From Microbacterium sp. Clip185 (GTDB lineage Bacteria > Actinomycetota > Actinomycetes > Actinomycetales > Microbacteriaceae), in NCBI RefSeq assembly GCF_028743715.1, contig NZ_CP117996.1:2294001-2358000 (forward strand): a DNA stretch of 64,000 nt, in the 5' to 3' direction. The position numbers and the translations under genes were made by a program. The notes below the pieces were generated by a model. The model was given only the letters and a program-made list of their open reading frames with translations. It was not told where the DNA came from and made no database searches. Shown piece after piece: positions 42,233-51,308 of this stretch; within the stretch, counting starts at the first letter, position 1, and each line of letters begins with the position of its first letter.

Positions 42233-42703
42233 GTGAAAACGCGCCTGATCGCGTCCGTCGTCGTGGCGGCTGCTGTCGCACTGGGAACGAGCGGCTGCGC
42301 CATGCTCTCGCCGCAGAGCACCACGATTCAGTACTCCCCCGCCGACGGGCTCAACGTGCCGGCTTCGAGCGGGCCGCTCGCCGTGCGCAACGCCCTCGTC
42401 GTCGCCAACGACGAAGGCACCGAGGGCAACTTCGTCGCCGCGATCGTGAACGAGAGCGACTCCTCGCAGGTGCTGAACCTCGAGGTCGGCGAGAACGCCG
42501 TGAAGCTGACCGTGCGAGTCCCTGCCGGCGACACCGTGAGCCTCGGCACCGAGGACACCGATCCGCTGTTGATCGAGAACCTCGACGCCCGCCCCGGCTC
42601 GACCGTGCCCATCTTCTTCCAGTCCGGCGACGGCGAGGGCGCTCGCGTGGAGATCCCCGTCCTCAACGGCGACCTGGACTACCTGACGCCGCTCGCTCCC
42701 TGA
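42233..42703 (+). CDS. Small secreted lipoprotein
   Basis: This 156-residue protein has a GTG start after GGGAGGAACC. The signal peptide with lipobox LGTSGC gives acylated Cys22. The mature part is beta-rich (LAVRNALVVANDEG, NFVAAIVNESDSSQVLNLEVGE) and suggests an immunoglobulin-like sandwich. It resembles the small DNA-modification-methylase-labelled lipoproteins of actinobacteria, but no enzyme motif is visible. It is next to RegX3/SenX3, convergent. Confidence 0.82.
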   Translation: MKTRLIASVVVAAAVALGTSGCAMLSPQSTTIQYSPADGLNVPASSGPLAVRNALVVANDEGTEGNFVAAIVNESDSSQVLNLEVGENAVKLTVRVPAGDTVSLGTEDTDPLLIENLDARPGSTVPIFFQSGDGEGARVEIPVLNGDLDYLTPLAP

Positions 42704-42710
42704 ACGCAGC

Positions 42711-42757
42711 GCACGGGAAAGGGCGGGACACCTCCGGGTGCCCGCCCTTTCCCGTGC
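42711..42757. terminator. Bidirectional terminator hairpin
   Basis: A 17-base stem (GCACGGGAAAGGGCGGG at 42711-42727 with 42741-42757) is extended by further pairing inside. It lies between the convergent lipoprotein and regX3 genes. Confidence 0.85.
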
Positions 42758-42759
42758 AC

Positions 42760-43443
42760 TCAGGCCTCGAACCGGTATCCGAGTCCTCGGACGGTGACCA
42801 GCATGACCGGATCGCTCGGGTTCTCCTCGATGCGCGACCGGATGCGTTTGATGTGCACGTCCAGGGTCTTCGTGTCGCCGAAGTAGTCGGTGCCCCACAC
42901 ACGGTCGATCAGCTGCCCGCGGGTCAGCACCCGACCAGCGTTGCGCATCAGGACCTCGAGGAGCTCGAACTCCTTGAGCGGCATGTTGATCTCCTCACCT
43001 CCCACCGTCACGGTGTGGCGGTCGATGTCGAGCGTCACCCGGCCACCCTGCAGCACACGCTCATCGAGGTCGGCCTCCACCTGGGCGAAACGGCGCAGAA
43101 CCGCCCGCATCCGAGCGAGAAGCTCGCGGGCCGAGTAGGGCTTGGTGACATAGTCGTCGGCGCCGAGCTCCAGCCCCACGACGATGTCGACCTCGCTGTC
43201 CTTGGCAGTCAGCATGATGATCGGCACGGACGAGACGGTGCGGATCTGCCGGCACACCTCGGTGCCGGGCATGCCGGGCAGCATCAGGTCGAGCAGCACG
43301 ATGTCGGCGCCGCGCTCGCGGAACGCGGAAAGCGCGACGGCGCCGTCTTCGGCGATCTCGACCTCGAACCCCTCCCTGCGAAGCAGGTAGGCGAGCGGGT
43401 CGGCGAGGTCGGGCTCGTCCTCGACGATCAGGACGCGGGTCAT
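42760..43443 (-). CDS. regX3: Phosphate-responsive response regulator RegX3/PhoP-type
   Basis: This 227-residue OmpR-family protein has phosphoacceptor D52 (LLDLMLPGMPG), acidic pair E8-D9, and K in VTKPYS. The winged helix carries MPLKEFELLEVLMRNAGRVLTRGQLIDRVWG. It is coupled to senX3 by ATGA and divergent from phoU across the kinase. That layout is the actinobacterial phosphate-sensing unit. Candidate target sites are seen upstream of pstS, ppk and phoU. Confidence 0.93.
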   Translation of the reverse strand: MTRVLIVEDEPDLADPLAYLLRREGFEVEIAEDGAVALSAFRERGADIVLLDLMLPGMPGTEVCRQIRTVSSVPIIMLTAKDSEVDIVVGLELGADDYVTKPYSARELLARMRAVLRRFAQVEADLDERVLQGGRVTLDIDRHTVTVGGEEINMPLKEFELLEVLMRNAGRVLTRGQLIDRVWGTDYFGDTKTLDVHIKRIRSRIEENPSDPVMLVTVRGLGYRFEA

Positions 43444-44672
43444 TCGGTGACTCCGTTCGGATTCGGCGCCGCGGCCGTGGACGCGGCGGGGGTCTTCTTG
43501 GTCTTCTTGGGACGACGACGGCCGCGCGGGGTGGATGCCTCGAGGTCGTCCGGAGGCGTCGCGATCGGAAGCTGGATGGTGAAGGTCGAGCCGCGGCCGA
43601 CGCGCGACCAGACGCGCACCTCACCGCCGTGGCGCTGGACGGCGTGCTTCACGATCGACAGCCCGAGCCCCGTGCCGCCGGTGCGGCGAGAGCGTGCTTG
43701 ATCCGAGCGGAAGAAGCGCTCGAACACCCGCTGCTGATCGGCCTCGGAGATGCCGATGCCCCGGTCGGTGACCGCGATCTCCACCGAGTTGTGCACCTGC
43801 TTCACCCCGATGCCGACGCTCGAGCCGCTGGGCGAGTACGCGATCGCGTTGGCGACCAGGTTGCCGAGCGCCTCGGTGAGGATCTGTGTGTCGCCGCGCA
43901 CGTAGAGGCCGCGCGTACCGCCACGGACGACCGTCACCCCGGAGGAGCCCGCGGCCAGCGCGTGGGCCTCGATCGCGGCGGTGACGACGGAGTCCACCGA
44001 CACGTCGCCCACTTCGGCGAGCTCGTCCGCGGACTGCAGCCGCGAGAGGTTCATCACGCGAGAGGTCAGGGAGGCGAGCCGCTGCGCCTCGGCGCTGAGG
44101 CGACCGGCGAAGATACGCACCTGCGCGGGGTCGTCTGCGGCCGACTCGATCGCCTCCGCGAGCAGGCTCACCGCCCCCACGGGTGTCTTCAGCTCGTGCG
44201 AGGTGTTCGCGACGAAATCCCGGCGCATCTGCTCGACCCGCTCGCGTTCGGTGATGTCACGGATGACGATCAGCACCAGCTTCGGCGAGATGGTCGTCGC
44301 GCGCGCCGAGACGAGACGGGGCTCCGCAGGAGAGGAGGAACGGCGCAGGGTCAGACTCGCGGTGCTGATCCCTCCCGAGCGGACCGCCCGTGCGAGCTCG
44401 CGGATGCGCTCGTCGGGCACGACCTCGTCGACGTGGATGCCGAAAGCCTCGGCGGATGCGGATGCGGCCCGCACCGTCCCCGAGCCGTCCACCACGAGTG
44501 CACTGTCGTCCATCGCGGCCAAGACGTCGGGCACGCCCTCCGGAACGGCCGTCGAGTTGCGTGCCTCGACGCGGGCCCTGGCCCGCATCGCGCCGATGAT
44601 CAGGAGGGTGATCGACGCCCCGAGGACGACGCCCATGACCAGGGCCAGCAGCGCGAGCTGCGACGAGTTCAT
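43440..44672 (-). CDS. senX3: Phosphate-sensing histidine kinase SenX3-type
   Basis: This 410-residue protein has one or two N-terminal transmembrane helices (LALLALVMGVVLGASITLLIIGAM), a PAS domain (about 48-140), and HisKA with phospho-H159 in ANTSHELKTPVGAV. The ATPase domain has N-box GNLVANAIAYSP, DRGIGI and GTGLGLSIVKH. The tail (about 380-410) is Lys/Arg/Pro/Ala-rich and not part of the core. SenX3 monitors phosphate through PhoU and the Pst transporter. Confidence 0.93.
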   Translation of the reverse strand: MNSSQLALLALVMGVVLGASITLLIIGAMRARARVEARNSTAVPEGVPDVLAAMDDSALVVDGSGTVRAASASAEAFGIHVDEVVPDERIRELARAVRSGGISTASLTLRRSSSPAEPRLVSARATTISPKLVLIVIRDITERERVEQMRRDFVANTSHELKTPVGAVSLLAEAIESAADDPAQVRIFAGRLSAEAQRLASLTSRVMNLSRLQSADELAEVGDVSVDSVVTAAIEAHALAAGSSGVTVVRGGTRGLYVRGDTQILTEALGNLVANAIAYSPSGSSVGIGVKQVHNSVEIAVTDRGIGISEADQQRVFERFFRSDQARSRRTGGTGLGLSIVKHAVQRHGGEVRVWSRVGRGSTFTIQLPIATPPDDLEASTPRGRRRPKKTKKTPAASTAAAPNPNGVTE

Positions 44673-44739
44673 GGCTCCAGCGTAAATGGATGCTGAACCC
44701 GCACCCCGTCGCGAGCCGTCCAGGGAGGCCTACCGCGGG

Positions 44740-44772
44740 TAACATTCACTCCCGCGGCACCGTTCGTTAACC
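44740..44772. promoter_or_regulatory. Possible PHO box between senX3 and phoU
   Basis: GTTCGTTAACC at 44762-44772 fits the 11-base PHO repeat unit. ATTCAC (44744-44749) lies in a register 22 bases upstream. The middle unit is poor, so this is weaker than the pstS and ppk sites. Confidence 0.35.
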
Positions 44773-44840
44773 TTCGACGGCGAGAATCGCCCGGGCCCGT
44801 CCCGTGCCGCCCACGATCACCCCAGGAAGGTGCCTGTTTC

Positions 44841-45509
44841 ATGCGCGAGGTTTTCCAGCAGTCCCTCGACGAGGTCCGTGTCCGGCTCGTCGAGATCTCC
44901 GAGCTCGTCACCGAGGCCATCGAGAAGGCGACGAGGGCGTTCGGTACGAGCGACGTCGCGCTCGCCGAAGAGGTCATCGACAACGACTCCGTGATCGACG
45001 ACAAGGCCATCGAGCTCGACGAACTGGCGATCGACATCCTCGCCCGGCAGCAGCCCGTCGCAAGCGACCTGCGCACGGTCGTCTCGGCCCTGCGCATCAG
45101 CGCATCGCTCGAGCGCATGGGCGACATCGCCGAGCACATCGCGCAGCTGACGCGCATGCGCTTCCCCGACCGCGCCATCCCCAAGGGCCTCAAGGGCACT
45201 TTCACGAAGATGGGCGAGATCGACGTCGACGTGGCGCGCAAGCTCACCGAGTTGCTGCGCACGCGCGACCTGGACCTCGCCGAGCAGCTGCGCAACGAGG
45301 ACGACAAGCTCGACGAGTTGCATGTCAGCGTCTTCGAGAAGGTCCTCAGCGAGTCCTGGCAGGGCGAGGCGGCGGCGACCGTCGACGCGACCCTGGCCAG
45401 CCGCTACCACGAGCGCTTCGGTGACCACGCCGTCTCCGTCGCGAAGAAGATCGTCTACCTCGCGACCGGTGACTGGGCGCCGCAGTCCGAGGTCGAGCCT
45501 CAGATCTGA
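44841..45509 (+). CDS. phoU: PhoU phosphate-signalling regulator
   Basis: This 222-residue protein has two PhoU helical repeats. Each has an acidic metal-cluster motif: VIDNDSVIDDKAIELDE (about 45-61) and EDDKLDELHVSVFE (about 150-163). It links the Pst transporter to SenX3 and holds the pathway off when phosphate is plentiful. It is divergent from senX3, as in mycobacteria, and is followed by its own terminator. Confidence 0.95.
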   Translation: MREVFQQSLDEVRVRLVEISELVTEAIEKATRAFGTSDVALAEEVIDNDSVIDDKAIELDELAIDILARQQPVASDLRTVVSALRISASLERMGDIAEHIAQLTRMRFPDRAIPKGLKGTFTKMGEIDVDVARKLTELLRTRDLDLAEQLRNEDDKLDELHVSVFEKVLSESWQGEAAATVDATLASRYHERFGDHAVSVAKKIVYLATGDWAPQSEVEPQI

Positions 45510-45522
45510 CCTCGCAGACACA

Positions 45523-45563
45523 CGAGAAGGGCCCGGATGCGACGCGCATCCGGGCCCTTCTCG
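45523..45563. terminator. Bidirectional terminator hairpin
   Basis: A perfect 19-base stem (CGAGAAGGGCCCGGATGCG at 45523-45541 with 45545-45563) has a three-base loop. It lies between the convergent phoU and gpmA genes. Confidence 0.9.
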
Positions 45564-45570
45564 TACCGGC

Positions 45571-46317
45571 TTACTTGCCCTGGTTCGCGACGGCGGCAGC
45601 GCCCGCTGCGGCAGCTTCCGGGTCGAGGTACTCGCCCTTGCCCAGCGCCTGCAGGTTCTCGTCGAGGCGGTACACCAGCGGGATTCCGGTGGGGATGTTG
45701 AGCTCCGCGATGTCGTCGTCGCTGATGCCCTCGAGGTGCTTCACGAGCCCGCGCAGCGAGTTGCCGTGGGCGGCGACGAGCACGGTCTTGCCGGCCGTCA
45801 GGTCGGGGACGATGGACTCACTCCAGTAGGGCAGAAGTCGATCGATCACGAGCTTGAGCGACTCGGTGCGCGGCACCTCGCCGTCGATCCCGGCGTAGCG
45901 CGGGTCGTTGACCTGGCTGAACTCGGATGCGTCATCGAGCGGCGGCGGCGGAACGTCGAAGGAACGACGCCACAGCATGAACTGCTCCTGGCCGAACTCG
46001 GCGAGGGTCTCGGCCTTGTCCTTGCCCTGCAGCGCACCGTAGTGGCGTTCGTTGAGACGCCAGGTGCGCTTGACGGGGATCCACAGACGGTCGGCGGCGT
46101 CGAGCGCGAGGTTCGCGGTCTGGATCGCCCGGCTCAGAAGCGAGGTGTGGACGACGTCGGGCAGCAGGCCCGCCTCGGCGAGCAGCTCGCCGCCGCGGGC
46201 GGCCTCAGCCTTGCCCTGGTCGGTCAGGCGTACGTCGACCCATCCGGTGAAGAGGTTGAGCTCGTTCCACTGGCTTTGGCCGTGGCGCAGCAGGATCAGG
46301 GTGTGAGGGGTGGTCAT
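45571..46317 (-). CDS. gpmA: 2,3-bisphosphoglycerate-dependent phosphoglycerate mutase
   Basis: This 248-residue protein has R11-H12-G13 in [10 protein letters not shown], with H12 carrying the phosphate, and the ERHYGALQG and [16 protein letters not shown] motifs including the second catalytic His. It interconverts 3- and 2-phosphoglycerate in glycolysis. In M. tuberculosis gpm1 is also next to senX3-regX3, so this neighbourhood is conserved. Confidence 0.96.
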   Translation of the reverse strand: MTTPHTLILLRHGQSQWNELNLFTGWVDVRLTDQGKAEAARGGELLAEAGLLPDVVHTSLLSRAIQTANLALDAADRLWIPVKRTWRLNERHYGALQGKDKAETLAEFGQEQFMLWRRSFDVPPPPLDDASEFSQVNDPRYAGIDGEVPRTESLKLVIDRLLPYWSESIVPDLTAGKTVLVAAHGNSLRGLVKHLEGISDDDIAELNIPTGIPLVYRLDENLQALGKGEYLDPEAAAAGAAAVANQGK

Positions 46318-46357
46318 GAGCCCATGATATCGACCGCAACGCTGGCATCATGGGGCC

Positions 46358-47173
46358 ATGAGTCCTACGCCATCGGGTCGCATCACCCGAGGCACGACGG
46401 GGACCAACCGCCTCCGCCGCGTGGACCGGTGGATCGCCCGCCACCGGTCGCTGCGCACCGCGGAGGCGGAACCGCTCGTCGTCGATCTGGGCTTCGGGGC
46501 GAGCGGGGTCACCGCTCTGGAGCTCGAGGCGAGGCTGCACCGCATCCGACCGGATGTGCGCGTGTGCGGGCTGGAGATCGATCCCGCACGCGTGGCTCGG
46601 GCGCGTGCGCAGCTGGAAAGCGTGCGCGAGGGAGCCACGATCTTCCGCCCCGACGCGCGGGTGGGGTTCGACCGCGGCGGTTTCGAGGTCCCGGTGCCGG
46701 AGCGGCCGCGCATCATCCGAGCGTTCAATGTGCTCCGCCAGTACGACGAGGACGAGGTTCCGGCGGCGTGGGAGCGCATGACGTCGCGCTTGGATGCGGG
46801 CGGGATCCTCGTCGAGGGGACGTGCGATGAGCTCGGGCGCATCAGCACGTGGGTCGAGATCGGGCCCGACGCCCTCCCGCGCACGCTGACGATCTCGCTG
46901 CGGCTGACCGGCCTGGAGCTTCCCTCGATCGCGGCGGAGCGTCTGCCGAAGGCGCTGATCCACCGCAATGTGCCGGGTGAGGGCGTGCACGAGCTGCTGC
47001 GCGCGCTGGATGCGGAGTGGACGCGCGCGGCTCCCCTGGCGACGTTCTCCCCCGCGCAGCGGTGGCAGGCGGCGCTCACTGCGCTCGTGGCGGGCGGGTG
47101 GCCGCTGCGGCAGCGTGCGCGGTGGCGTCTGGGCGAGCTGACGGTGCCGTGGGAGCGGGTGGCGCCCCGCTGA
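46358..47173 (+). CDS. Predicted SAM-dependent methyltransferase-like protein
   Basis: This 271-residue protein has the motif I VVDLGFGASGVTALEL (about 41-56) and the acidic motif II CGLEIDPARVARARAQL (about 75-90), consistent with a class I methyltransferase fold. Motif IV is not clear. The C-terminal 80 residues are not conserved in any family I recognise. The gene is a lone plus-strand unit between gpmA and the FUSC gene. Substrate unknown. Confidence 0.75.
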   Translation: MSPTPSGRITRGTTGTNRLRRVDRWIARHRSLRTAEAEPLVVDLGFGASGVTALELEARLHRIRPDVRVCGLEIDPARVARARAQLESVREGATIFRPDARVGFDRGGFEVPVPERPRIIRAFNVLRQYDEDEVPAAWERMTSRLDAGGILVEGTCDELGRISTWVEIGPDALPRTLTISLRLTGLELPSIAAERLPKALIHRNVPGEGVHELLRALDAEWTRAAPLATFSPAQRWQAALTALVAGGWPLRQRARWRLGELTVPWERVAPR

Positions 47174-47184
47174 GAGACGGCGTC

Positions 47185-48303
47185 TCAGATGCGGGGCATG
47201 GCGGCTCGCGCCTCATCTTCGCCGAGGCCGGTCGCCACGAGCAGATCGACCGCGAACGGCCGCAAGGCGGAGATGACGCTGTGCTCGCCCGCCGAGGCGC
47301 CCGGCGCGAGCTGTGCCGGATCCAGGTGGCGCGCGATGGAGCGGGCTGCCTCGCGTGCGGGGATCTGCTGCGCGATGTCGTCGAGCGACTCCCCCACGAG
47401 GGCGAGGGCCCGCGCCAGCGAGCGCAGCAGGTCGGCGGGGATGGGGCGGGGCGCGCCGTCGTCGAGGAGATAGCCGGATCGACGGGCTACGACGCGGAGG
47501 TTGCGCACCGCGAGGTCGGTGGCCGTCATGACACGTCTGTATCGGTCGAGCTCGGCGCGGCGTCTGCGCAGGAACGGCGAGATGCGCGCGACCGCGACGG
47601 CAGAGTCGAGCGATTCCTGCCACGCGCGCACGAGCGGATCGAGCGCCCGGGCCTTCTCGAGAGCGCGCTCCGCCCGCGCGCGGTCTCCCTCCTCGAGCGC
47701 ACGGATGAGGGTCGCGATCGCGTCATCGATCGCCCCGAAGAGCGCCCGCGCTTCGCGCAGCACCTCCGCGCGAGGGTTGCGGGGCACGAGGGCTGTCACC
47801 AGGAGCGCCGCGACGCCGCCGACCGCGCCGTCCGCCAGCCGGCTCCACGACGCCTCCGTCGGCGCCATCGGAAAGAGCAGGACGATGAGCCCCTGGATCG
47901 CGGCAGCGATGGCGAAGCCGGGCTGAGGGGAGAGCGCCCTGGCGACGAACACGACGACGGCGAGCGTGATGCCGAGCTGCCACCACCCAGGGCCCACCAG
48001 GCGCAGCAGGATCTCGGAGATGACGATGCCGAGCAGCATCCCGGCCACCGTCTCGGCCACGCGCCGCGGCCGGGCGTCGCGCACCAGGCCCAGACTCGAC
48101 ACCGCAACGGTTCCGGCGAGCACAGGAGCGGAGTGCCCGAGCACGAACAACGAGAAGACGTAGGCGCCCATCGCCGCCGCCGTCAGCTGGGCGATGGCGG
48201 GCAGGTCGGTGACGGCCCGGTGCAGGGCGGGCCTCGGATCGAAGCGCTCTCGCAGCCGCGTCGACACGCTCGTGGTGTCGACGCCGCCCGGGGGCACGGT
48301 CAC
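47185..48303 (-). CDS. FUSC-family membrane protein
   Basis: This 372-residue protein has a GTG start overlapping the ygfZ stop by four bases. Six hydrophobic helices lie in the first 180 residues (AAAMGAYVFSLFVLGHSAPVLAG, ETVAGMLLGIVISEILLRLV, GITLAVVVFVARALS). A long soluble helical domain follows (RAEVLREARALFGAIDDAIATLIRALEEG). This is the FUSC/aromatic-acid-exporter-like plan. Substrate unknown. Confidence 0.87.
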   Translation of the reverse strand: MTVPPGGVDTTSVSTRLRERFDPRPALHRAVTDLPAIAQLTAAAMGAYVFSLFVLGHSAPVLAGTVAVSSLGLVRDARPRRVAETVAGMLLGIVISEILLRLVGPGWWQLGITLAVVVFVARALSPQPGFAIAAAIQGLIVLLFPMAPTEASWSRLADGAVGGVAALLVTALVPRNPRAEVLREARALFGAIDDAIATLIRALEEGDRARAERALEKARALDPLVRAWQESLDSAVAVARISPFLRRRRAELDRYRRVMTATDLAVRNLRVVARRSGYLLDDGAPRPIPADLLRSLARALALVGESLDDIAQQIPAREAARSIARHLDPAQLAPGASAGEHSVISALRPFAVDLLVATGLGEDEARAAMPRI

Positions 48304-49388
48304 CGCCGGCGCGAGAGTCGGGGCAAGCGCGGTACGCCAGCGCTGGCACCCGCATCCGGCGGTACGACGGTGGTGACGGATGCGGCGACCTCACCGTCTG
48401 CAGTGCGCACGACGACGTCGGTGTCGGTGTCGGCCGTGCGCTTGATGACAGCCAGCGCGATCGGGCCGTCCTCGAAGTGGCGGGCGGCAGAGGTGATGCG
48501 GCCGATCTCCGTGTCGCCGACGGTGACCGCATCGCCGCGTGCGGGCAGGGATTCGGCGCTGCCGTCGAGGTGCAGGCTGACCAGACGACGCGGCGGGTGG
48601 CCGAGGTTGTGCACCTTGGCGACCGTCTCCTGTCCGCGGTAGCAGCCCTTGTCGAGGTGCACGGCGGTGCGGAGCCAGTCGAGTTCATGCGGGATCGTGC
48701 GTTCGTCGACCTCGTCCGCGAAGCGAGGGCGCCACGCGGCGACGCGCAGCGCCTCGACGGCGAGCTCGCCGGCGAAACCGATGTCGCCGGATGCGGCCAG
48801 CTGCGCCAGTCGCGCTGCCTCGGCCGCGTCCACGAGCGCCTCATTCCAGCTGCGCTGGGTGCCCGGGTGCTCCTCGATCGGCCCGTACGCGGCGCCGCCG
48901 ACGGCGACGGCGGGCCACGGGTCGCGCCAGACGAGCGGTGTCTCCCCGACGGTCACGGGACGGATGAGGGCGAGCCCGGCGTCGGTCGCGCCCACGACCG
49001 CAAGCTCGGTGGAGGCGTCGCGGACCTCGACCCGCAGCCGGAACCGCATGCGGTTAAGCCAGGTGGCGAGGGCCGGCGCGTCACCCGCATCCGCGATCAG
49101 CCATGTCGTCTCGCCGTCGTCCAGCACCGATGCCGCGTGCTCGACCCGCCCCTGCGGATCGAGCACCAGGAGCTCGGTCGACACCCCGGGCGCCAGCTGC
49201 GCGAGCGCCTGGGTGGTGATCGAGTCGAGCCAGCTCAGGCGGTCGACACCCGTGACCGCGACGACCGCACGACCCGCCCGCGGCGCGATGGCCGTGCCGC
49301 GCACCAGCGCACGCTGTTCGCGCATCGGATCGCCGACGTGCAGCAGCACATCGCCGTCGGTGATCGCGCCGGCGGGCGAGGCGATCAT
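48300..49388 (-). CDS. ygfZ: YgfZ-type folate-binding protein
   Basis: This 362-residue protein starts at ATG 49388. The earlier in-frame start lies within the upstream gene. The signature KGCYRGQETVAKVHNLG (K-G-C-Y-x-G-Q-E) is intact, and the GcvT-like fold is present (SWLDSITTQAL). YgfZ/IBA57 proteins use folate to help maintain Fe-S enzymes. It shares one base with the FABP gene (TGATG). Confidence 0.93.
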   Translation of the reverse strand: MIASPAGAITDGDVLLHVGDPMREQRALVRGTAIAPRAGRAVVAVTGVDRLSWLDSITTQALAQLAPGVSTELLVLDPQGRVEHAASVLDDGETTWLIADAGDAPALATWLNRMRFRLRVEVRDASTELAVVGATDAGLALIRPVTVGETPLVWRDPWPAVAVGGAAYGPIEEHPGTQRSWNEALVDAAEAARLAQLAASGDIGFAGELAVEALRVAAWRPRFADEVDERTIPHELDWLRTAVHLDKGCYRGQETVAKVHNLGHPPRRLVSLHLDGSAESLPARGDAVTVGDTEIGRITSAARHFEDGPIALAVIKRTADTDTDVVVRTADGEVAASVTTVVPPDAGASAGVPRLPRLSRRR

Positions 49389-49987
49389 CAGTCCACCTTC
49401 GCGAGGCGCGCGGATGCGTGCGAACCGAGCTCGGATCCGAGGGCGGCGATGTCCCACGCCCAGAGCAGATGCCCGTCGACCAGGCCGTACAGCCGGGTGG
49501 CCGCCGCGTAGGCCTTCGTTCCGGGCGCGGCGATCACCGCATCGGTGGCGATGTCGATGCGCGGGCCGCGGATCTGACCGAGGTAGAGCTCACTCACGCC
49601 GTCGGCGTGCACGATGTTCGCGGCGATCTCGAAGCCGCCCTCGGCGGTGCGCAGGGCTTCGACGTCGTCAGCGGTGCGCGCCGGCGCATCCGTGACGGCC
49701 GGCAGCAGTCCGGGCCCGGGATCGCCGGGTCCCTGCGGTCGCACGACACGCCAGAAACCGACCTCGGAGACGAGAAGACGCCGTGACTCGCCCTCGCCGA
49801 GCCAGGCGGTCGCGGAGTAGTTGACGGCATCTCCGCCGTCGTGGCTGAAGCTCACCCGGTGCGTGAACTCACCCGAGAAGTGGTGGCCGTCGGCCTCGTA
49901 ATCGATCACGCCTGTGCCCTCCCAGACTCCGAGGAGCCAGGAGAGGGGTGCGAGGTCGGCGGGCAGATCGGTGGGCAGCTCGATCAT
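49388..49987 (-). CDS. FABP/nitrobindin-family heme-binding-like protein
   Basis: This 199-residue protein starts at ATG 49987 after GGAGCGGGCG. The N-terminal LLGVWEGTG (GxWxGxG) is diagnostic of nitrobindin-like beta-barrels such as M. tuberculosis Rv0813c, and [14 protein letters not shown] follows. The proximal His usually near the C-terminus is not obvious: the end reads [11 protein letters not shown]. Its neighbours ygfZ and a GlnR-like gene match the mycobacterial Rv0811c-Rv0818 region. Confidence 0.88.
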   Translation of the reverse strand: MIELPTDLPADLAPLSWLLGVWEGTGVIDYEADGHHFSGEFTHRVSFSHDGGDAVNYSATAWLGEGESRRLLVSEVGFWRVVRPQGPGDPGPGLLPAVTDAPARTADDVEALRTAEGGFEIAANIVHADGVSELYLGQIRGPRIDIATDAVIAAPGTKAYAAATRLYGLVDGHLLWAWDIAALGSELGSHASARLAKVD

Positions 49988-49998
49988 CGCCCGCTCCG

Positions 49999-50112
49999 TC
50001 AGCGCTGGCCGCGGTAGAGGTTCCAGACCACGGCGCCCGAGACGAACGCGATGGCGAGGGAGGCGAGCACGAGCAGGCCCACGAAGAACATTTCGAGCGC
50101 GACCAGGTCCAT
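49999..50112 (-). CDS. 37-residue single-helix membrane protein
   Basis: The frame reads [19 protein letters not shown], then about 18 more residues ending in NLYRGQR and TGA. It has one hydrophobic helix with a basic end. TACCAT at 50124-50119 on the reverse strand lies six bases before the ATG, so the mRNA is likely leaderless. An upstream ATG at 50121 would add three residues. The stop is 11 bases before the FABP gene start, so this small gene probably heads the FABP-ygfZ-FUSC operon. No family recognised. Confidence 0.6.
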   Translation of the reverse strand: MDLVALEMFFVGLLVLASLAIAFVSGAVVWNLYRGQR

Positions 50113-50148
50113 GCGCCCCATGGTAGCCCGTCCGCGAGGACGATGGGC

Positions 50149-50445
50149 TCAGCGCGTGCTGGCGATGAGCGAGGAGAGCGCGACGGCCACGCTGATCACT
50201 CCGAGCACGAGCAGGGCGCCGAGACTGCTGAGCGCCACGCGCTGGATGAAGCGCTGCACCCGCCCGTACGCGAGCTGGATGGCGAAGGCGAGGATGACGG
50301 ATGCGGCGAGCGCCAGCGTCATCCATGTCGCGTGCCACGGCGACGGGACGAACAGCGCGACGGCGATGCCTGCGACGGCCGCGAACACCCAGACGGCCAC
50401 GATGCCGCCGAAGGGCCGACGTGGCGCCAGTTCCGGTGTCGTCAT
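50149..50445 (-). CDS. Small membrane protein, three helices
   Basis: This 98-residue protein starts at ATG 50445, six bases after GAGAAT on the reverse strand (probable leaderless mRNA). Hydrophobic segments lie at [42 protein letters not shown] and [25 protein letters not shown] recognise no family. It is divergent from the GlnR-like gene. The small operon behind it starts from its own promoter. Confidence 0.75.
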   Translation of the reverse strand: MTTPELAPRRPFGGIVAVWVFAAVAGIAVALFVPSPWHATWMTLALAASVILAFAIQLAYGRVQRFIQRVALSSLGALLVLGVISVAVALSSLIASTR

Positions 50446-50562
50446 ACGATCATTCTCACGCATGGGAGCGCGCGCTGCACGCCGTTCGTCCCGGTGAGAT
50501 CTGCGTGCCTCGCGGCTGCGCATAAGATGAGGCACGACGCGGACCCCGCCCGGAGGGTGACT

Positions 50563-51258
50563 TTGGCACAGCTTCTCGTTCTGAGTTCCGCCGGTGGCGC
50601 GCCCGCGCTCCCGGCGCTGGAGCTGTTGAGCCACCGTGTCCGCCAGATCCCCGCAGAGCCCGCACAGCTGGTCAACGCCCCCAACGCGGATGTCGTCTTC
50701 GTCGATGCCCGCCACGATCTGGTGGGCGCCAAGTCGCTGTGCAAGATCCTGACGACGACGGGACTCGACGCGCCGCTCGTGCTGATCGTCACCGAGGGCG
50801 GGCTGACCGCCGTGTCCACCGACTGGGGCGTCGACGACGTGATCCTGGTCGGAGCCGGGCCCGCCGAGGTCGATGCCCGCATCCGGCTCGCCGTCGGGCG
50901 TTTGTCGAAGGAGCAGGTCTCGACCCGCATCCAGACCTCCGGCATCACGATCGACGAGTCCTCCTACTCCGCCAAGGTGCACGGCAAGCCGCTGGATCTG
51001 ACCTACAAGGAGTTCCAGCTGCTGCACTTCTTCGCGACGCATCCGTCGCGGGTGTTCACCCGCGAGCAGCTGCTCAGCGAGGTCTGGGGCTACGACTACT
51101 TCGGCGGCACGCGCACGGTCGACGTGCACGTACGGCGCCTGCGCGCCAAGCTCGGCGATCTCGAGCAGCTCATCGGCACGGTGCGCAACGTCGGCTACCG
51201 CTTCAACGTGTACGAAGAGGATCAGATCCCGGCTGCCGGGGAGCGCGCCGGATCCTGA
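50563..51258 (+). CDS. glnR: GlnR-like orphan OmpR-family regulator
   Basis: I choose TTG 50563, five bases after GGAGG. The GTG at 50557 touches the ribosome site. It has 231 residues. The receiver-like half retains one Asp ([10 protein letters not shown], about residue 48) but lacks the acidic pair and conserved Lys needed for phosphorylation. The DNA-binding half is intact: [38 protein letters not shown]. That combination is typical of actinobacterial GlnR, the global nitrogen regulator. The position before ppk and near pst also fits the mycobacterial neighbourhood. Confidence 0.8.
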   Translation: MAQLLVLSSAGGAPALPALELLSHRVRQIPAEPAQLVNAPNADVVFVDARHDLVGAKSLCKILTTTGLDAPLVLIVTEGGLTAVSTDWGVDDVILVGAGPAEVDARIRLAVGRLSKEQVSTRIQTSGITIDESSYSAKVHGKPLDLTYKEFQLLHFFATHPSRVFTREQLLSEVWGYDYFGGTRTVDVHVRRLRAKLGDLEQLIGTVRNVGYRFNVYEEDQIPAAGERAGS

Positions 51259-51269
51259 CCCCCCGCGGA

Positions 51270-51291
51270 GTTCACACTCGTGTCACCTCTG
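51270..51291 (+). promoter_or_regulatory. Candidate PHO box upstream of ppk
   Basis: The two direct 11-base units GTTCACACTCG (51270-51280) and TGTCACCTCTG (51281-51291) match the actinobacterial PhoP/RegX3 repeat G(T/G)TCAC. The site is 18 bases before the ppk start. Confidence 0.6.
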
Positions 51292-51308
51292 GCTGCAAGG
51301 ATGTGGGA

